A stretch of DNA of 64,000 nt from Distichodus sexfasciatus (taxonomy: Eukaryota; Chordata; Actinopteri; Characiformes; Distichodontidae), in the NCBI GenBank assembly GCA_032718565.1, contig JAVGVS010000042.1, positions 1 to 64,000 on the forward strand, given 5' to 3'. This document shows, one piece after another, positions 13,201 through 22,640 of this stretch; the stretch's first letter is position 1; each line of letters opens with the position of its first letter. Below the pieces are notes generated by a model, which saw nothing but the letters and a program-made list of their open reading frames with translations, was not told the DNA's origin and did no database searches. Position numbers and translations under genes: made by a program.

Positions 13201-16200
13201 TGCCACGTAGTAGATAGCCTTTTCATAGAAAACAGACAAAAGATATTTTGCCAGATCAGAAAAAATTCACCCTATTCTCATTAAATTTTGGACCAGGCAA
13301 CCATAGAGTTTAAACCTTGTTATGTACAACTTATGGGCGGCACGGCAGCGCAGTGATTAGCGCTGCCGCCTCTCAGTGAGAAGCTCCTGGATCGAACCCC
13401 GGGGACGGCGGTAGGGCCCTCCTGTGTGGAGTTTGCATGCTCGCCCGGTGTTTGCGTGGGTTCCCAAAAGCATGTACTATAGGTTATTTGGCAACTCTAA
13501 ATTGACCCCCGTAAGGTGTGAATGTGCGTGATTGTGTGAGTGTGTGTCCTGTGGCGTGTTGGCACCTGCCCAGGGTTGGTCCCCGCCTTGCGCCCGTAAG
13601 TTCCCAGGATAGGCTCCAGTCCCCTCGCAACCCCGATTGGGATTCAGCGGTTCGGAAACTGTACAACTTAAAAATTCCTGAATGATTCGTCGTGCACTAG
13701 GTGGGTTTGAGGAACCCTAAAACCTTAAAAGTGGAGACTTTTATACCGCCTGCAGTCTTTTATGTAATGTAACTGACAGAGCACAATCCTTAACCGTAAT
13801 TGGTACAAACATGTTCCAGCTATTCTGTTAGTTTGAGCATAATTTCTGGAATTAGAACAGACTTCGGGTTGAGTATTCACATAACCGATGTAATGTGATG
13901 CAGACGTGGACAACTTTGCATCAATGCAGTGGCAGACCCTAAGTGATTATATTGGGTTTTTCAACCGGTGGTCCTCAGCCATAATCGAATCAAATCATGA
14001 GACCAGGGAAGGTTCACACGTCTAGTAAAAACTAACCCTTTACTAACACTTTTAATACTTACGTACTGATCATATCAGGTCATTTAGTACTTGTTCTCAA
14101 GTAAGATTCCAAGGGGGGACTTTTAACTTTTACCGGAGTCATTTTCTTTGCATCGTTACTTTTAAGTATGGATTTTAGTTGTTCTATACACCACTGGAAA
14201 TGCCCAGCACAGCTTAGATAAAGACTGCTGAGCTCAGATCCATCCAGAAGGTCAATGGCTTCCTGAAAGTGGCGGAAAAAAACAGGAGGTGATAGCGAAT
14301 CAGTGCTGTGTTGCCAGAATCAATGTGTTGTTGGTGAAACATTTAGTAGTTGGGAAGTAGTGTAAGGGTCAGCTGCCACTCTCTCTCGCACACACTCTCT
14401 CTTTCAACCTCATGCCATCAATAAAGCTTGTGCTTAAAACATCTGCATTACCAAGGAAAACAGCAACAAAAATCCGCCCTCCAAAAACACCTTCTGTTAG
14501 AAATAATAAATCAACAGTCCAGAAAGAACATTTTCACTGATGATCTACTGGAAGTATGTACCGAGTTCTTAAATATGAACGATATTTTCAAACTATCGCG
14601 ATATATAAACTTAATAGGTTCCACAAAACAGTAGTGTGTAATTTCTGTGGACTGGGGCATTGTGACTAAAGTTACACCTCCTGCTTAGCATCTTTAAAGC
14701 CAGAAGCAGTCGAAGGCCTTGGTTTTCAGGCGCAAAATTTGTTTAAATCGCAATATAATATTTGTGTGTGTATATATGTCTATGCAATTTAGTTAGTTAA
14801 AAAAATTTGTGGGTGCAGGCAGAGATCTCATGAACGTTCCACTGTGTGCTCACAATTTTGCCAGAAAATAACGGCATATACTTTAAGAGAGAATGCGCGG
14901 GTTGTATAAAATTCAAACTTTTGGGCAAATCTAAGCATCTATCAGATGCCGGTGACTTTAAAAAAAACATATATGATTCCGGTATTACTGTGCATCCCTA
15001 GATATAATAAACTTTTTCTGTTGCTTTGGGCTCTTGTTTGCACCTCTTAAGTCACTTTTGTCCATACACCAGTCTGTTTTTGATGCACTTCTGACCCCCA
15101 TACTGACCTCAAAATCCCATTTACCCCACAAATGATGAAAACCTTCTCAGTTCGTTCCAGAAAAACATCTAACTAGGATTCCACCATGCCTAAATGCTGG
15201 CAAAGTGCCGGAAAGTATGTTTCCTTTGCACTTAAGGTTGCAAATGTGCTGCGACTTAGGCCATATTTGTAAACATAAGAGAAGCGAAGTGCATTTTTGT
15301 CCCTCGATTTTCTCCTTGGATTTATAGCCTGTCGTCGATGCCGCAGCTCCTCGTTACTCATCGCTAATTCTGCTCCCGAACAGTCAGCATTACCACAAGA
15401 CGCGAACTGAATGCTATCGCGGAATGGCAGATTTCTTTGGAGATGGCTTTAGGATTTAGACGCTTTTTAACTAGTTTCTGTGCAGGATCTAAAATGGGTT
15501 TAAACACAATCCAGTGGTGAAAATCAGTTAATCCTCCAAAAGCCATACAAATCTCCTGTTCGGAAGCAGGAAATGCATAGTGTAATCACACTTCATAGGA
15601 AAAATTATATCATGTATAGATTTCAAAACCTATTCTCTCCATAATATTGTGCCTTTTCCAAGGTCATCAAGAACAAGGTTTGACTGAAAGTGGTGAGACC
15701 ATTTTTTAAAGCTTCCTTTTTGTCCAAAATAATGTCTTTGGTAGGCCAAGTGTTTTTTTATTGGTCTGTCCGCTGCAGGGAGGAAGTCTTTTACGGCTCA
15801 TGCGTCAACAGTTTTGCTTAACTTTTTAGGACACTATAAAGCACAGAAAAGATGTATAAGGGCCAAAAAAAGGAAAATGGACCTAAATTAGAAACGTTCC
15901 CTACTTTATGCTTGGAGAGCAAACACTGACATCGAAGCCATCGAGCTCCAGCTGTCGCACACTCTCAAAGAACACAAAGGCTTTACTGGAAGCCATCACA
16001 TTGACACTCCCTCCCTACGCAGGATTCTTGAGTGCTTTTCCAAGGCCGCGTCTTAATCCTGGCTGTTTCAAAATAGGTCCTGCTGTTCATTTATCAAAAC
16101 GGGCGTCACTTCAGTGTGTGGGGCATGAAACCGTCCAGTTATTGTTTAAAGCTGCATGAAACCCACTGTCTTTTAAGGGACATGAAACCTTCAATTTGTT

Positions 16201-18934
16201 TAAAGGGAGATGACCCCCTCTGTTTTTGTGAAGGGGCAAGAAACCCTGCATTTTATTTATAAGGGGGCTTGAACCCCCTCACTTCTGTAAAGCGGCGTAA
16301 AACCCTTCATTTGGTTAAAGGAGTAGGTTAATTCCCACTTTTAACAGGGCATGAAACCCTTAATTGTCTCAAAAAGGCAGGAAACTCACTGCTTTTTAAG
16401 GGACATGAAACCTTCAATTTGTTTAAATGGACATGAAACCCTCCATTTTTGAAAGGGGCCTTAAACACTGGATCTTAAAAGAGGCAAGAATCCCTCCATT
16501 TTGTAAAGGGGCCTTAAACCCCTTTTGTAAGTTTTGTAAAGGGGATGAAAACTTTCATTCTTTTAAAAGATGATTTTTTAAAGGCTAGAAATCCCCCCAG
16601 TATTGTAAAGGGTCATTAAACCCTTGGTCATGAAAGTGATATGCAACGCTCCATCTTCATGAGGCATGGAACCCTCCAGATTTTTTAAAGGAACAACAAA
16701 ACCTCCATTTTTACTTACTTTTTTAAGGAGGAGCATGTAACTCTGTATTTTAAAGGGGCACAGAAACCTTTTTGTAGAGGGACGTAAAACCTTCAACTTT
16801 TATAAAAGAGCATGAAACCCTACATTTTCATAAAAGGACATGAAACCCTCAATTTTATCCAGGTGCATTTTAAAATGGTATGAACCCCTAAGATTTTTTA
16901 AGCGGACTTGAAATGGTCATTCTTTAAGGGGGTCTGAAACCCCCAATTTTATTAAGATGAATTTTAAAATGGTATGAACCCCACTGACCCCCGGTCAGTC
17001 TTTAAAGGGCCATGAAACCCTCTGTTTTTGTAAGTGGGCATGAAACTGTCATCCTTTAAAGGGGCATAAAACCCTTACATTTTTTAAGAGGGTGAAACCT
17101 TCTGGTATTTTATTCTGTTATTTCCATTTCATAAAGGTGCATATGAGGAAGGACCTTAAGAGGAAACAGTTAATTTTTAAGGAACCTATGTTTTTGAAAG
17201 GGCCATGCAACCATCTGTTTTCATAAAGGAGAATGAACTCCTCTGTTTTAAAGGGGGATCAACATGTCCATTATTTTCAAAGGGACATCAATCCCTCCTT
17301 ATTTGAGACGATGAAACTCTGAGAATTTTGTAAAGGGTCATGAACACCCTGCACTGTTTTAAAGGGGCATGAAGCCCTCAGTTTTTAAAAGGGGTATTTA
17401 AAGTTATATGAGATGCCCTTTTCATGGCCCTTTAAAAGTTATGCAATCAGCAGACAGCAGGAAACAAGGACGGTAAGGTATAGACTTAAGACTTCAAGTA
17501 GGGGCAGCCTGAAGATTAGAGGTCGACCAATATCGATGCCGATAATTGCTAGTTAACAGAGTCGATAAACAATATCCAAAACATATGTTTAATTTTACAA
17601 ACACCAAGCTCAACTGAAACTCTCCTTTCTCCTCATCGGAGCCTTACGCTGCACTCGTATGTAAGTGTGGCGTGAGTGACAACAAGGTTTCAGTGTTGAT
17701 TGGCTACTACTCGTGTGCCGTAGCCAATCAGAGACTATTGTGGGCGGGACATTAAATGAAGCAGTGAGTCGAGAGCAAACGGCACAGAGGGAAGAGACGG
17801 CAGTGGAGGCACAGTAACACACCTTGTAATTACTTAATATTGGCGATGGTCAAAATGTAACACCGGTACTAATAATCAGCAAAATGCCTAATATCGGCCC
17901 CCGATAATCGGTCTGGCCAGTAATTGGTCAACCCTTACTGAGGATGCATTGATTAGCATAACAACAGTGAAGAGCAAAGGAAGGACATGACAACTTGAAC
18001 TGAAAATGAAAACGTGGCCCATTCCGAGCTGAATGGAAAAGCGGGAACAACAGTGGAAAAAATGAAAAGCCCAAACCAAGTCAAATGGGGGCTACACGGA
18101 TAACTTGATGGCTTCTTCAAAAACTGCCTTGATGGGTAGGTTGGTCTCTTTAAAGTAAGTCTCATTTTAAGTTTGAGATTTCCATTTGTTCTGTTATTTT
18201 GGGGGTGGGGGAAGAGCCAGGCTCACCTGCCGTAGGCAAAGCGCCTGTCCTTGTGGTGGTCTCCGAAGGTGTCCCAGAGCCGCAGTGAAACGCTGACATC
18301 GTCCACCACATCTCTGGAGCGCTCCAAAACCTGCGGGCAGACAGAACTTCATCACAGCCTGCGACTCCGCACTTTCAGTGCCTTTCTAAAGGACGGCTGT
18401 AGTCCGGAACCTTCTTCAAGAAGTTCTGGACCGACGCCCAAGGTGCTTAAATGTTAGCTGTCCCTCATCTAATATTACCACAGTCACAGCCATAAAAATC
18501 AGGTTAGGGCTGTGCAATATATGGGAAACTAACAACCTCTGATCCATTAGAAACATTGCATCTAGAACAGTTGAGCACATTTATAGACCTTATCAGTGAA
18601 CTATGGGGCCAAAAAAACAACCTAAAAACAAAATAATTGTTTATTAATCATAATCGAATTAAAATGTTTAATTGTGATATTGATTTAAGGTCATATTTCC
18701 CAGTCCTAAATCAGGCGGTTTGTTTTGTTTTTTTTGTTGTTGGACAAGATTTACCTCTTGGCAGACTCGGTACTGGTCGATGGCCCAGACGGTGGGCACG
18801 TGGGTGGCCAAAAGCTGGTACTGGGTCAAGGTGGTGTTGCAGGCCCGGGCACAAATGAGGCGCGTCTTGCCCACAGCGTTGTCTCCCACAACAACACACT
18901 TGATCGTTTCTACGTTGGGTCGTTCGTAGTCCAT
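4125..18934 (-). CDS. rhobtb1: RhoBTB1, atypical Rho GTPase with two BTB domains (nine coding exons)
   Basis: Joining exons 18934-18755, 18330-18227, 12422-12237, 12048-11090, 10950-10832, 5744-5594, 4701-4613, 4526-4421 and 4294-4125 on the minus strand gives 687 codons plus TGA, in phase throughout, every intron GT-AG. Seen: P-loop GDNAVGKT (residues 17-24), DTFG (80-83), GCQLDLR (135-141), proline-rich PFLPPKAPPP (228-237), first BTB from about 258 split by an insert at about 296-385, second BTB from about 473 to 565, then a C-terminal region ending SPAVA with no CAAX box. Known of the family: RhoBTB proteins bind Cullin3 through BTB1 as ubiquitin-ligase adaptors and hydrolyse GTP poorly or not at all; human RhoBTB1 has 696 residues. 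The ending WCFW..SPAVA and the TSVFDQFGIKD and TGQLDEKEKDL stretches fit RhoBTB1 better than RhoBTB2. The start is the only ATG in the first coding exon. The gene looks intact. Confidence 0.95.
4421..4526 (-). CDS. rhobtb1: rhobtb1 coding exon 8 (residues 597-632)
   Basis: Encodes FHNANQLAAWCLHHICTHYN through EIKSKLP. The acceptor is GTCTCACAG|TTCC and the donor GCCAG|GTAGCA. CLHHICT is a family signature near the C-terminus. Confidence 0.94.
4613..4701 (-). CDS. rhobtb1: rhobtb1 coding exon 7 (residues 567-596)
   Basis: Encodes QYAMSELVKASKDGQ through LNYLELAQ. The acceptor is TTCCCACAG|AG and the donor CACAG|GTGGTG, phase 0. It begins the C-terminal region after BTB2. Confidence 0.93.
4816..4978. 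repeat. 35-bp tandem repeat in rhobtb1 intron 6
   Basis: Four and a half units of ACGCTGTGTTGTGTTATGAT followed by ACGCTACCTCATGAT. The first three are nearly identical. Confidence 0.9.
5539..5580. repeat. (GT)n(GA)n microsatellite
   Basis: GTGTGTGTGTGTGTG then GAGACAGAGAGAGAGAGA, 14 bp from the exon 6 donor of rhobtb1. Confidence 0.85.
5594..5744 (-). CDS. rhobtb1: rhobtb1 coding exon 6 (residues 517-567), end of BTB2
   Basis: Encodes VSFPNTSRVCMQAVLEYLYT through LCLPRLIALT. The acceptor is TTGCCAG|GTATCC and the donor ACAG|GTGGGC. A (GT)n(GA)n run lies just inside the following intron. Confidence 0.95.
6451..6600. repeat. Intron 5 repeat, first copy
   Basis: CCAATAATTTAAGATTATTG.., CATTTAGTTTTACTAGC.. 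and AATAACTATAAAAATATAGA are repeated at 8853-8968. Likely an old duplication or dispersed repeat. Confidence 0.6.
7045..7772. mobile_element. hAT-type non-autonomous element in rhobtb1 intron 5
   Basis: The ends TAGGGCTGCAACTAACGATT and AATCGATTAGCTGTTGCAGC are inverted repeats of a widespread fish family, rich in ATTAATCGATT-like motifs. It carries no transposase frame. The flanks suggest an imperfect 8-bp duplication. Confidence 0.75.
8440..8490. mobile_element. End of a GGTGCATCCCTA-type hAT MITE
   Basis: GATCGGCCGATCGATCGGTG followed by CATCCCTA is the terminal repeat of a common fish element. The preceding GC-rich block (7.9-8.4 kb) is probably its body. The other end was not located. 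Confidence 0.45.
8592..9290. repeat. Intron 5 repeat, further copies
   Basis: 8853-8968 repeats the 6.45-kb block. AAAACGTGCAACATTTTCTA..GAGGAGTGGCCC at 8594-8643 recurs as AAAACATGCAACTTGTCTAT..GAGGAGTGGCCC at 9231-9280. Confidence 0.6.
9038..9105 (-). mobile_element. SINE family 2 body fragment
   Basis: CAACTTGGGGTTAAAGGTCT preceded by CCTAATTTCAGTGACCGTTT is the family 2 body only. Lies in rhobtb1 intron 5. Confidence 0.45.
9290..10831. other. rhobtb1 intron 5 remainder, nothing recognised
   Basis: Apart from the AAAT run I see no repeat or domain. The frame at 9821-10081 has no recognisable feature. Confidence 0.5.
10168..10200. repeat. (AAAT)n microsatellite
   Basis: Seven AAAT units in rhobtb1 intron 5. 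Confidence 0.85.
10832..10950 (-). CDS. rhobtb1: rhobtb1 coding exon 5 (residues 477-516), start of BTB2
   Basis: Encodes VVFRLDDGTINAHKPLL through SANNE, the first half of the second BTB domain. The acceptor is CCCGAAG|AC and the donor GAG|GTGAGT. It ends in phase 0. Confidence 0.95.
11090..12048 (-). CDS. rhobtb1: rhobtb1 coding exon 4 (residues 157-477), linker and split BTB1
   Basis: This is the largest exon, 959 nt. It encodes the end of the GTPase domain (PYYETSVFDQFGIKD), the proline-rich linker, and BTB1 in two halves (CADVMFILQEHVHMFAHKIYL, then PFSAVLRFLYTGQLDEKEKD) around a variable insert of about 90 residues. It closes with FMNQEITKAFHVRK..RIKECL. The acceptor is TTCAACAG|G and the donor CACAG|GTAATG. 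Confidence 0.95.
12237..12422 (-). CDS. rhobtb1: rhobtb1 coding exon 3 (residues 95-157)
   Basis: Encodes SDVVVLCFSI through RARRPLA with split Arg codons at both ends. The acceptor CCAAAG|G sits behind a TTTTCTTGCTTTT tract. The donor is GCACG|GTACTT, weaker than consensus after +2. Residue 120 is Leu (CTG, 12347-12349) where human RhoBTB1 and RhoBTB2 have Pro. Confidence 0.94.
13333..13665 (+). mobile_element. tRNA-derived SINE, family 3, in rhobtb1 intron 2
   Basis: Begins GGGCGGCACGGCAGCGCAGT with GATCGAACCCC as B box, followed by the widespread fish body GTGTGGAGTTTGCATGCTCG and GGATAGGCTCCAGTCC. It is near full length. Confidence 0.85.
13666..16119. other. rhobtb1 intron 2 middle, nothing recognised
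   Basis: AT-rich unique-looking sequence. A CATCCCTA at 14992 may be a MITE end. Confidence 0.45.
16120..17395. repeat. 1.27-kb minisatellite of about 30-bp units in rhobtb1 intron 2
   Basis: About 40 imperfect units around AAAGGGGCATGAAACCCTCC followed by ATTTTTGT, period 27-32. GGGCATGAAACCC recurs throughout. No frame is kept. The array ends about 120 bp before a hAT-type MITE. Confidence 0.88.
17517..17937. mobile_element. hAT-type MITE in rhobtb1 intron 2 with 8-bp duplication
   Basis: Ends TAGAGGTCGACCAATATCGA and TAATTGGTCAACCCTTA. Flanking CTGAAGAT and CTGAGGAT match at 7 of 8. A second copy in opposite orientation lies at 49391. It abuts the 30-bp minisatellite. Confidence 0.8.
18227..18330 (-). 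CDS. rhobtb1: rhobtb1 coding exon 2 (residues 61-95)
   Basis: Encodes VLERSRDVVDD through FAYG plus two bases of Arg95, including the switch II DTFG. The acceptor is CCCGCAG|GTTTTG and the donor is GGCAG|GTGAGC. The 104-nt exon joins exon 3 as AG+G = Arg. Confidence 0.95.
18504..18707. mobile_element. hAT-type MITE in rhobtb1 intron 1 with perfect 8-bp duplication
   Basis: Ends TTAGGGCTGTGCAATATATG and TCATATTTCCCAGTCCT, flanked by AAATCAGG on both sides (18496-18503 and 18708-18715). It fills half of the 424-bp intron, 47 bp from the exon 1 donor. Confidence 0.85.
18755..18934 (-). CDS. rhobtb1: rhobtb1 coding exon 1 (residues 1-60)
   Basis: Encodes MDYERPNVET through YRVCQE, including the P-loop GDNAVGKT. 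The exon probably begins at 18950, after an acceptor ending TTCTAG behind a pyrimidine-rich stretch. The donor is CAAGAG|GTAAAT, phase 0. Other vertebrate RhoBTBs start four residues earlier (MDxDMDYERP). Here the upstream in-frame codons read PGRS with no ATG. Confidence 0.93.
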
Positions 18935-18950
18935 ACTACGTCCCGGTACC

Positions 18951-20580
18951 CTAGAACAAGGTCAAAGACATGACATCGGGCAACGGAAGAACGTTGAAGT
19001 GCATAGATTTGATTTCACTTCACTTTTCACGAGAACCACGGACGATGTTGATCTTGGCTTGGGGTCAATGAAAGCCTGAATGTAATATGGGATTTCATCT
19101 TTTTGCACGCCGAAAATAGATGCCCTCGTATCCTGTTCTTGCTGAGGCACACAAGTTCCCAACGCTCGCCCTCTGGCCCGTATCTGAACAAGTGGGCAGT
19201 GTTGACATTGAAAAGATAAACTGAGCTGAGATTGTTTTTTTTTTTCCCCACAATTGAGGTGCCTAATTGAGTGATCTGCATGGCTTTGAGTTTGGTGACT
19301 CTTCACTTACAATGCGCTTTTGCTCTCAGCTCTTACCCAACCTTGCACAGAATGACAGGAGTGTATATTGCGTGCTGCATGAACATCACAGCATGGAGAG
19401 ACTGTCAAATTCAACCTTAAAATGTGTGCAAACAACCTTATTATGAGAAGATTATAATCGCTGTTTGGTCATTACTCGTGGCATCACTGTAAGTGAACTA
19501 GATTATTAATCTGATTACACAGCATGACATCACGTTATTGATGCCGTTCTTTAATCACCCCATCCAGGCGTTACACAACACAGAGCAGACAAGCCATGTG
19601 AGAGACGGGGAGAGAGAGAAAGAGACATCTGTAGTGTATCTTTGCATTTTTATGGACTCGTAAAAACTTCTGTTGATCATTTTGTCAACGGAAGCAAGCA
19701 AGGTCAAGCCATTCCAGTACTCCTTCATCCTTATTTTTAGTTGTTATGTTGCATTAATCCCTTTTATCCCAAGTGCCATGTGTAAATACTGCATAAAGAT
19801 TTTGATATCGTGCTTGGATGTTGTCCGTAAACCTGTCCAGGAACCTAACCTCTGACCTTTTCCAGAAGATAACACACTCACCTGGTCAAATGCTGTTGTG
19901 CAAGCTGTTTATATAATGCAAAACAAACACTGATGAGGTCTGAGAGGAGAAGGAAGAGGAGTGGAAACTGATTCAATCTCACTCTGGCTGTGATGCAATT
20001 TTTAAGCATTATACATTCTATTTCAGGACCATTCGTCTGCATCTGAATGCTGCTTGATTGCATCTTCACCTTGGAGAAGCTAAATGGTCAAAACCTACAT
20101 TTAAGTTGCAAGAACAATTCCCAAAATATCAAAATGCACTAAAATGACTCAAATGCAACGGAGCTGCTGCAGCTGATGTTGTCACAACTAAGTAAGAATA
20201 AGGGTAAAGTTTGGAATCAAAGCAAGGCTGCTGCACAAAGGTGGTTATGCAATGCAATGCCACTGCATAGCATTGGTCATTGAACGGTGGGCATTTATTG
20301 CAATAAAAACAGAAATAAGAAATTAGCAAAAATCAGATGAGTTTGCAAAAGCGTGTACCAAATCCGTCGGCGAGAGCTTCTGCAGAAACTAAAATGATGC
20401 ATCAAGGTACCAAAACAAAACAACCTAACATTACTACTAATAATAATAATTGCATTAATAATAAACTAAATAACGTGCAAAAAATCTGAACTGAACTGCA
20501 TGTAAACACCGGCTCTTCATTTACAATGTCTTTGTTCTGCCAAAGAAAACAGCGCCGGATTGACACACAAAAACACCTAC
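18951..20580. other. Upstream intron of rhobtb1 (inferred)
   Basis: Lies between the acceptor of coding exon 1 and the candidate 5' exon. No repeat element recognised; 19470-19620 is a unique-looking stretch around ATTACACAGCATGACATCAC. Confidence 0.45.
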
Positions 20581-20930
20581 CGTATCTTTGAGGTTGTGCG
20601 TTTTTATTGTTGACAAGTAGACACAGGACTTGCAGAAGTGCAAAAAATAAACAAAAAAAGACAAAAAAATTACTGCTGCATTTTTTGTTTTCTACTAGCT
20701 GGGAACGCGCCGCGAGATCATTTCGTAACCGCTACAATAACGGCCCGGTATGGCACAGCAAAAAATGTTAATCCGTTTTTTTGACAGCGATTATGCCTGG
20801 CGAGGCTGGTGGAGGTTGGTAGCTGTGCGTGTGTGTGTGTGTGTGTAAAAGTGTGTGTGCTCTTCTCCATTCAGATGCTTTAAGAGACGCGTCTGCAGGG
20901 ACGCGCTGGACGCGCGCGGATGCGGCTTCC
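20581..20930 (-). other. Possible rhobtb1 5' non-coding exon region
   Basis: Minus-strand sequence downstream of the CRE runs to AAGATACG|GTAGGTG, a good donor at 20581/20580. It includes a (GT)n run at about 20826-20846 and contains no confident coding frame. It would splice to the acceptor at 18951. This rests on position and splice-site match alone. Confidence 0.3.
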
Positions 20931-21060
20931 GCCGTGACGTCAGCGGTCGCGCGCTATTAATAGCTCGCGTACGGTTTCATTCAGGAAAACAAGGTGCTCG
21001 AGTCGAGGCAGGGGTGAGTCCTAAACGGCGAACTTTCTCCCCTAAGTAGTGCACACTACA
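20700..21060. promoter_or_regulatory. CpG-rich islet, candidate rhobtb1 promoter, possibly bidirectional
   Basis: This is a CpG-dense stretch in AT-rich surroundings, 1.75 kb upstream of rhobtb1 coding exon 1. It holds a perfect TGACGTCA at 20935-20942 and the palindrome GCTATTAATAGC at 20953-20964. On the minus strand, transcripts could run to a donor-like AAGATACG|GTAGGT at 20581, which would make a non-coding first exon for rhobtb1. On the plus strand the CRE, then TATTAATA, then a donor-like GGCAGGG|GTGAGT at 21013 are also in usual promoter order. Direction is inferred only. Confidence 0.5.
20935..20942. promoter_or_regulatory. Perfect CRE palindrome TGACGTCA
   Basis: Full 8-bp CREB/ATF site inside the CpG islet, 13 bp from the TATA-like palindrome. 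The core is symmetrical, so it gives no orientation. Confidence 0.6.
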
Positions 21061-21300
21061 TAGTACACGTAGACGAGGAGGAGGACTGGGTTTGGACGAT
21101 TTTAAGTATCGAGTATTTATTGCATTACATATATGTCGTGATTATGAGGTCTTTTCTGGTACTTGCGAGATTGTTTCTGATAGTTACGAGAACATTATGT
21201 CGAATTTATATTTTGCCTCTTATCTCGAACAGAGTCAATGTGCGTTCTAAACGGTGCTTTCTCCCCTAAGTAGTGCACACTACATAGTAAAAGTAAACGA
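21020..21300. repeat. Direct repeat next to the CpG islet, spacing about 225 bp
   Basis: CTAAACGGCGAACTTTCTCC and CTAAGTAGTGCACACTACAT at 21021-21066 recur at 21247-21292 as CTAAACGGTGCTTTCTCCCC and the same CTAAGTAGTGCACACTACAT. Confidence 0.8.
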
Positions 21301-22640
21301 CGCGGATGAGTGGGTCTAGGATTTTAACAAATGTTAACGAGTCTGTACGGAAATGCTTCACTTTGTCTGAAGAAAGAAAATAAGACGCCTTCTGTCGTAA
21401 CCTATTTTGTAATTACGAGAAAATATCTGGTCAGTGTACAATTTGCTTTAGATTTGTCATCTAGGGAGTTTAAACTATGCAATTCTCCAGTTGCGCATGT
21501 TCAATGCTCTAGAGATCCGCTTAGGGCCTAGACGACAAATCTTAAGTTTAGACTAGACTAGTCCCTACTCAAGTAGTGAAATTCAAACACGTTTAGTAAA
21601 ATAGCCCAAAACCAAGTCGTGAGGCCAAATTCCACTAAATTGGTATTCCATTTTCTTTCCTGGCTGCTCCAAAAAGTACAGACATGCGGCAACTGAAGCT
21701 AAAATCAGTCTTAAAGTGTATACCCAGGCTAAAATATGCAGTTTGAGATATGTGTTATGAAGATTTATTGTGTTAGACCATGACAGTAATAAGCTAACAA
21801 TGCTAATAATCAAGGATCAATCAAAGGACATATAGTAATGCATATAGCATCAAGCTAAATATATGCTCAAAATAATGATTTCATAAAGCTAAACTTCACC
21901 TTAAACTGTTAAAAATACAAGGTCGTAAAACTTTAAACTTAATTGGTACGCGTGTACCAATAAAATTAGCTCTATTCCTTTTTTAAACTAAGGCTTCCTG
22001 TATAATTCTGCTTTTAGGGCCTGTTAGTGAAGGTTGTGAGGACTATTTCCAATTTGCATAGACGAGGATATGAAACAACATGTACGAACCAGCATAGACA
22101 AGTCAGAGAACATTAAGTCAACTAAGTTTGTTTTTAATGTTTTAAAAGATTTTAGGTGTATTTAGCATAATGCCAAACAGATTACTATATGGTCCAATTG
22201 ATTGATAGAATCCTTAGCTTTGTACTGGTGTTCTCTGACAACAAAATATGGTCATCAAAATGCTTTCAGTGATTAATTAATGTTCTAATTAAAAAATGCA
22301 CACATTTAAGTGCAACCACTCAACATTTCAGAAAAAAACAGGTGAACGCTTCACTGTTTTGCTTTACAGTCTTACAACAGAAAGTCTATTTACAAAGTGT
22401 CCATTCAGATTGCTCGAAAGGATCCAAGGATGGGGGGATATTTTTATAAGTAACAACATACATGGATTTAGAATGATCTAAACATCACCCTAAAGCAAAT
22501 CCTTAACCTTTTGTTCTTTTCACAGAGAAATAACTTGCATCACTCACACACACTACGAAACCCCACTGCTGGAGGTTACATTTTAATTCAGAACAGCAGT
22601 TTATGGACTCATTTCCGATGCTATTTCTCAGCAATATTAT
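21301..22640. other. Intergenic DNA, nothing recognised
   Basis: AT-rich; only chance frames. Confidence 0.45.
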
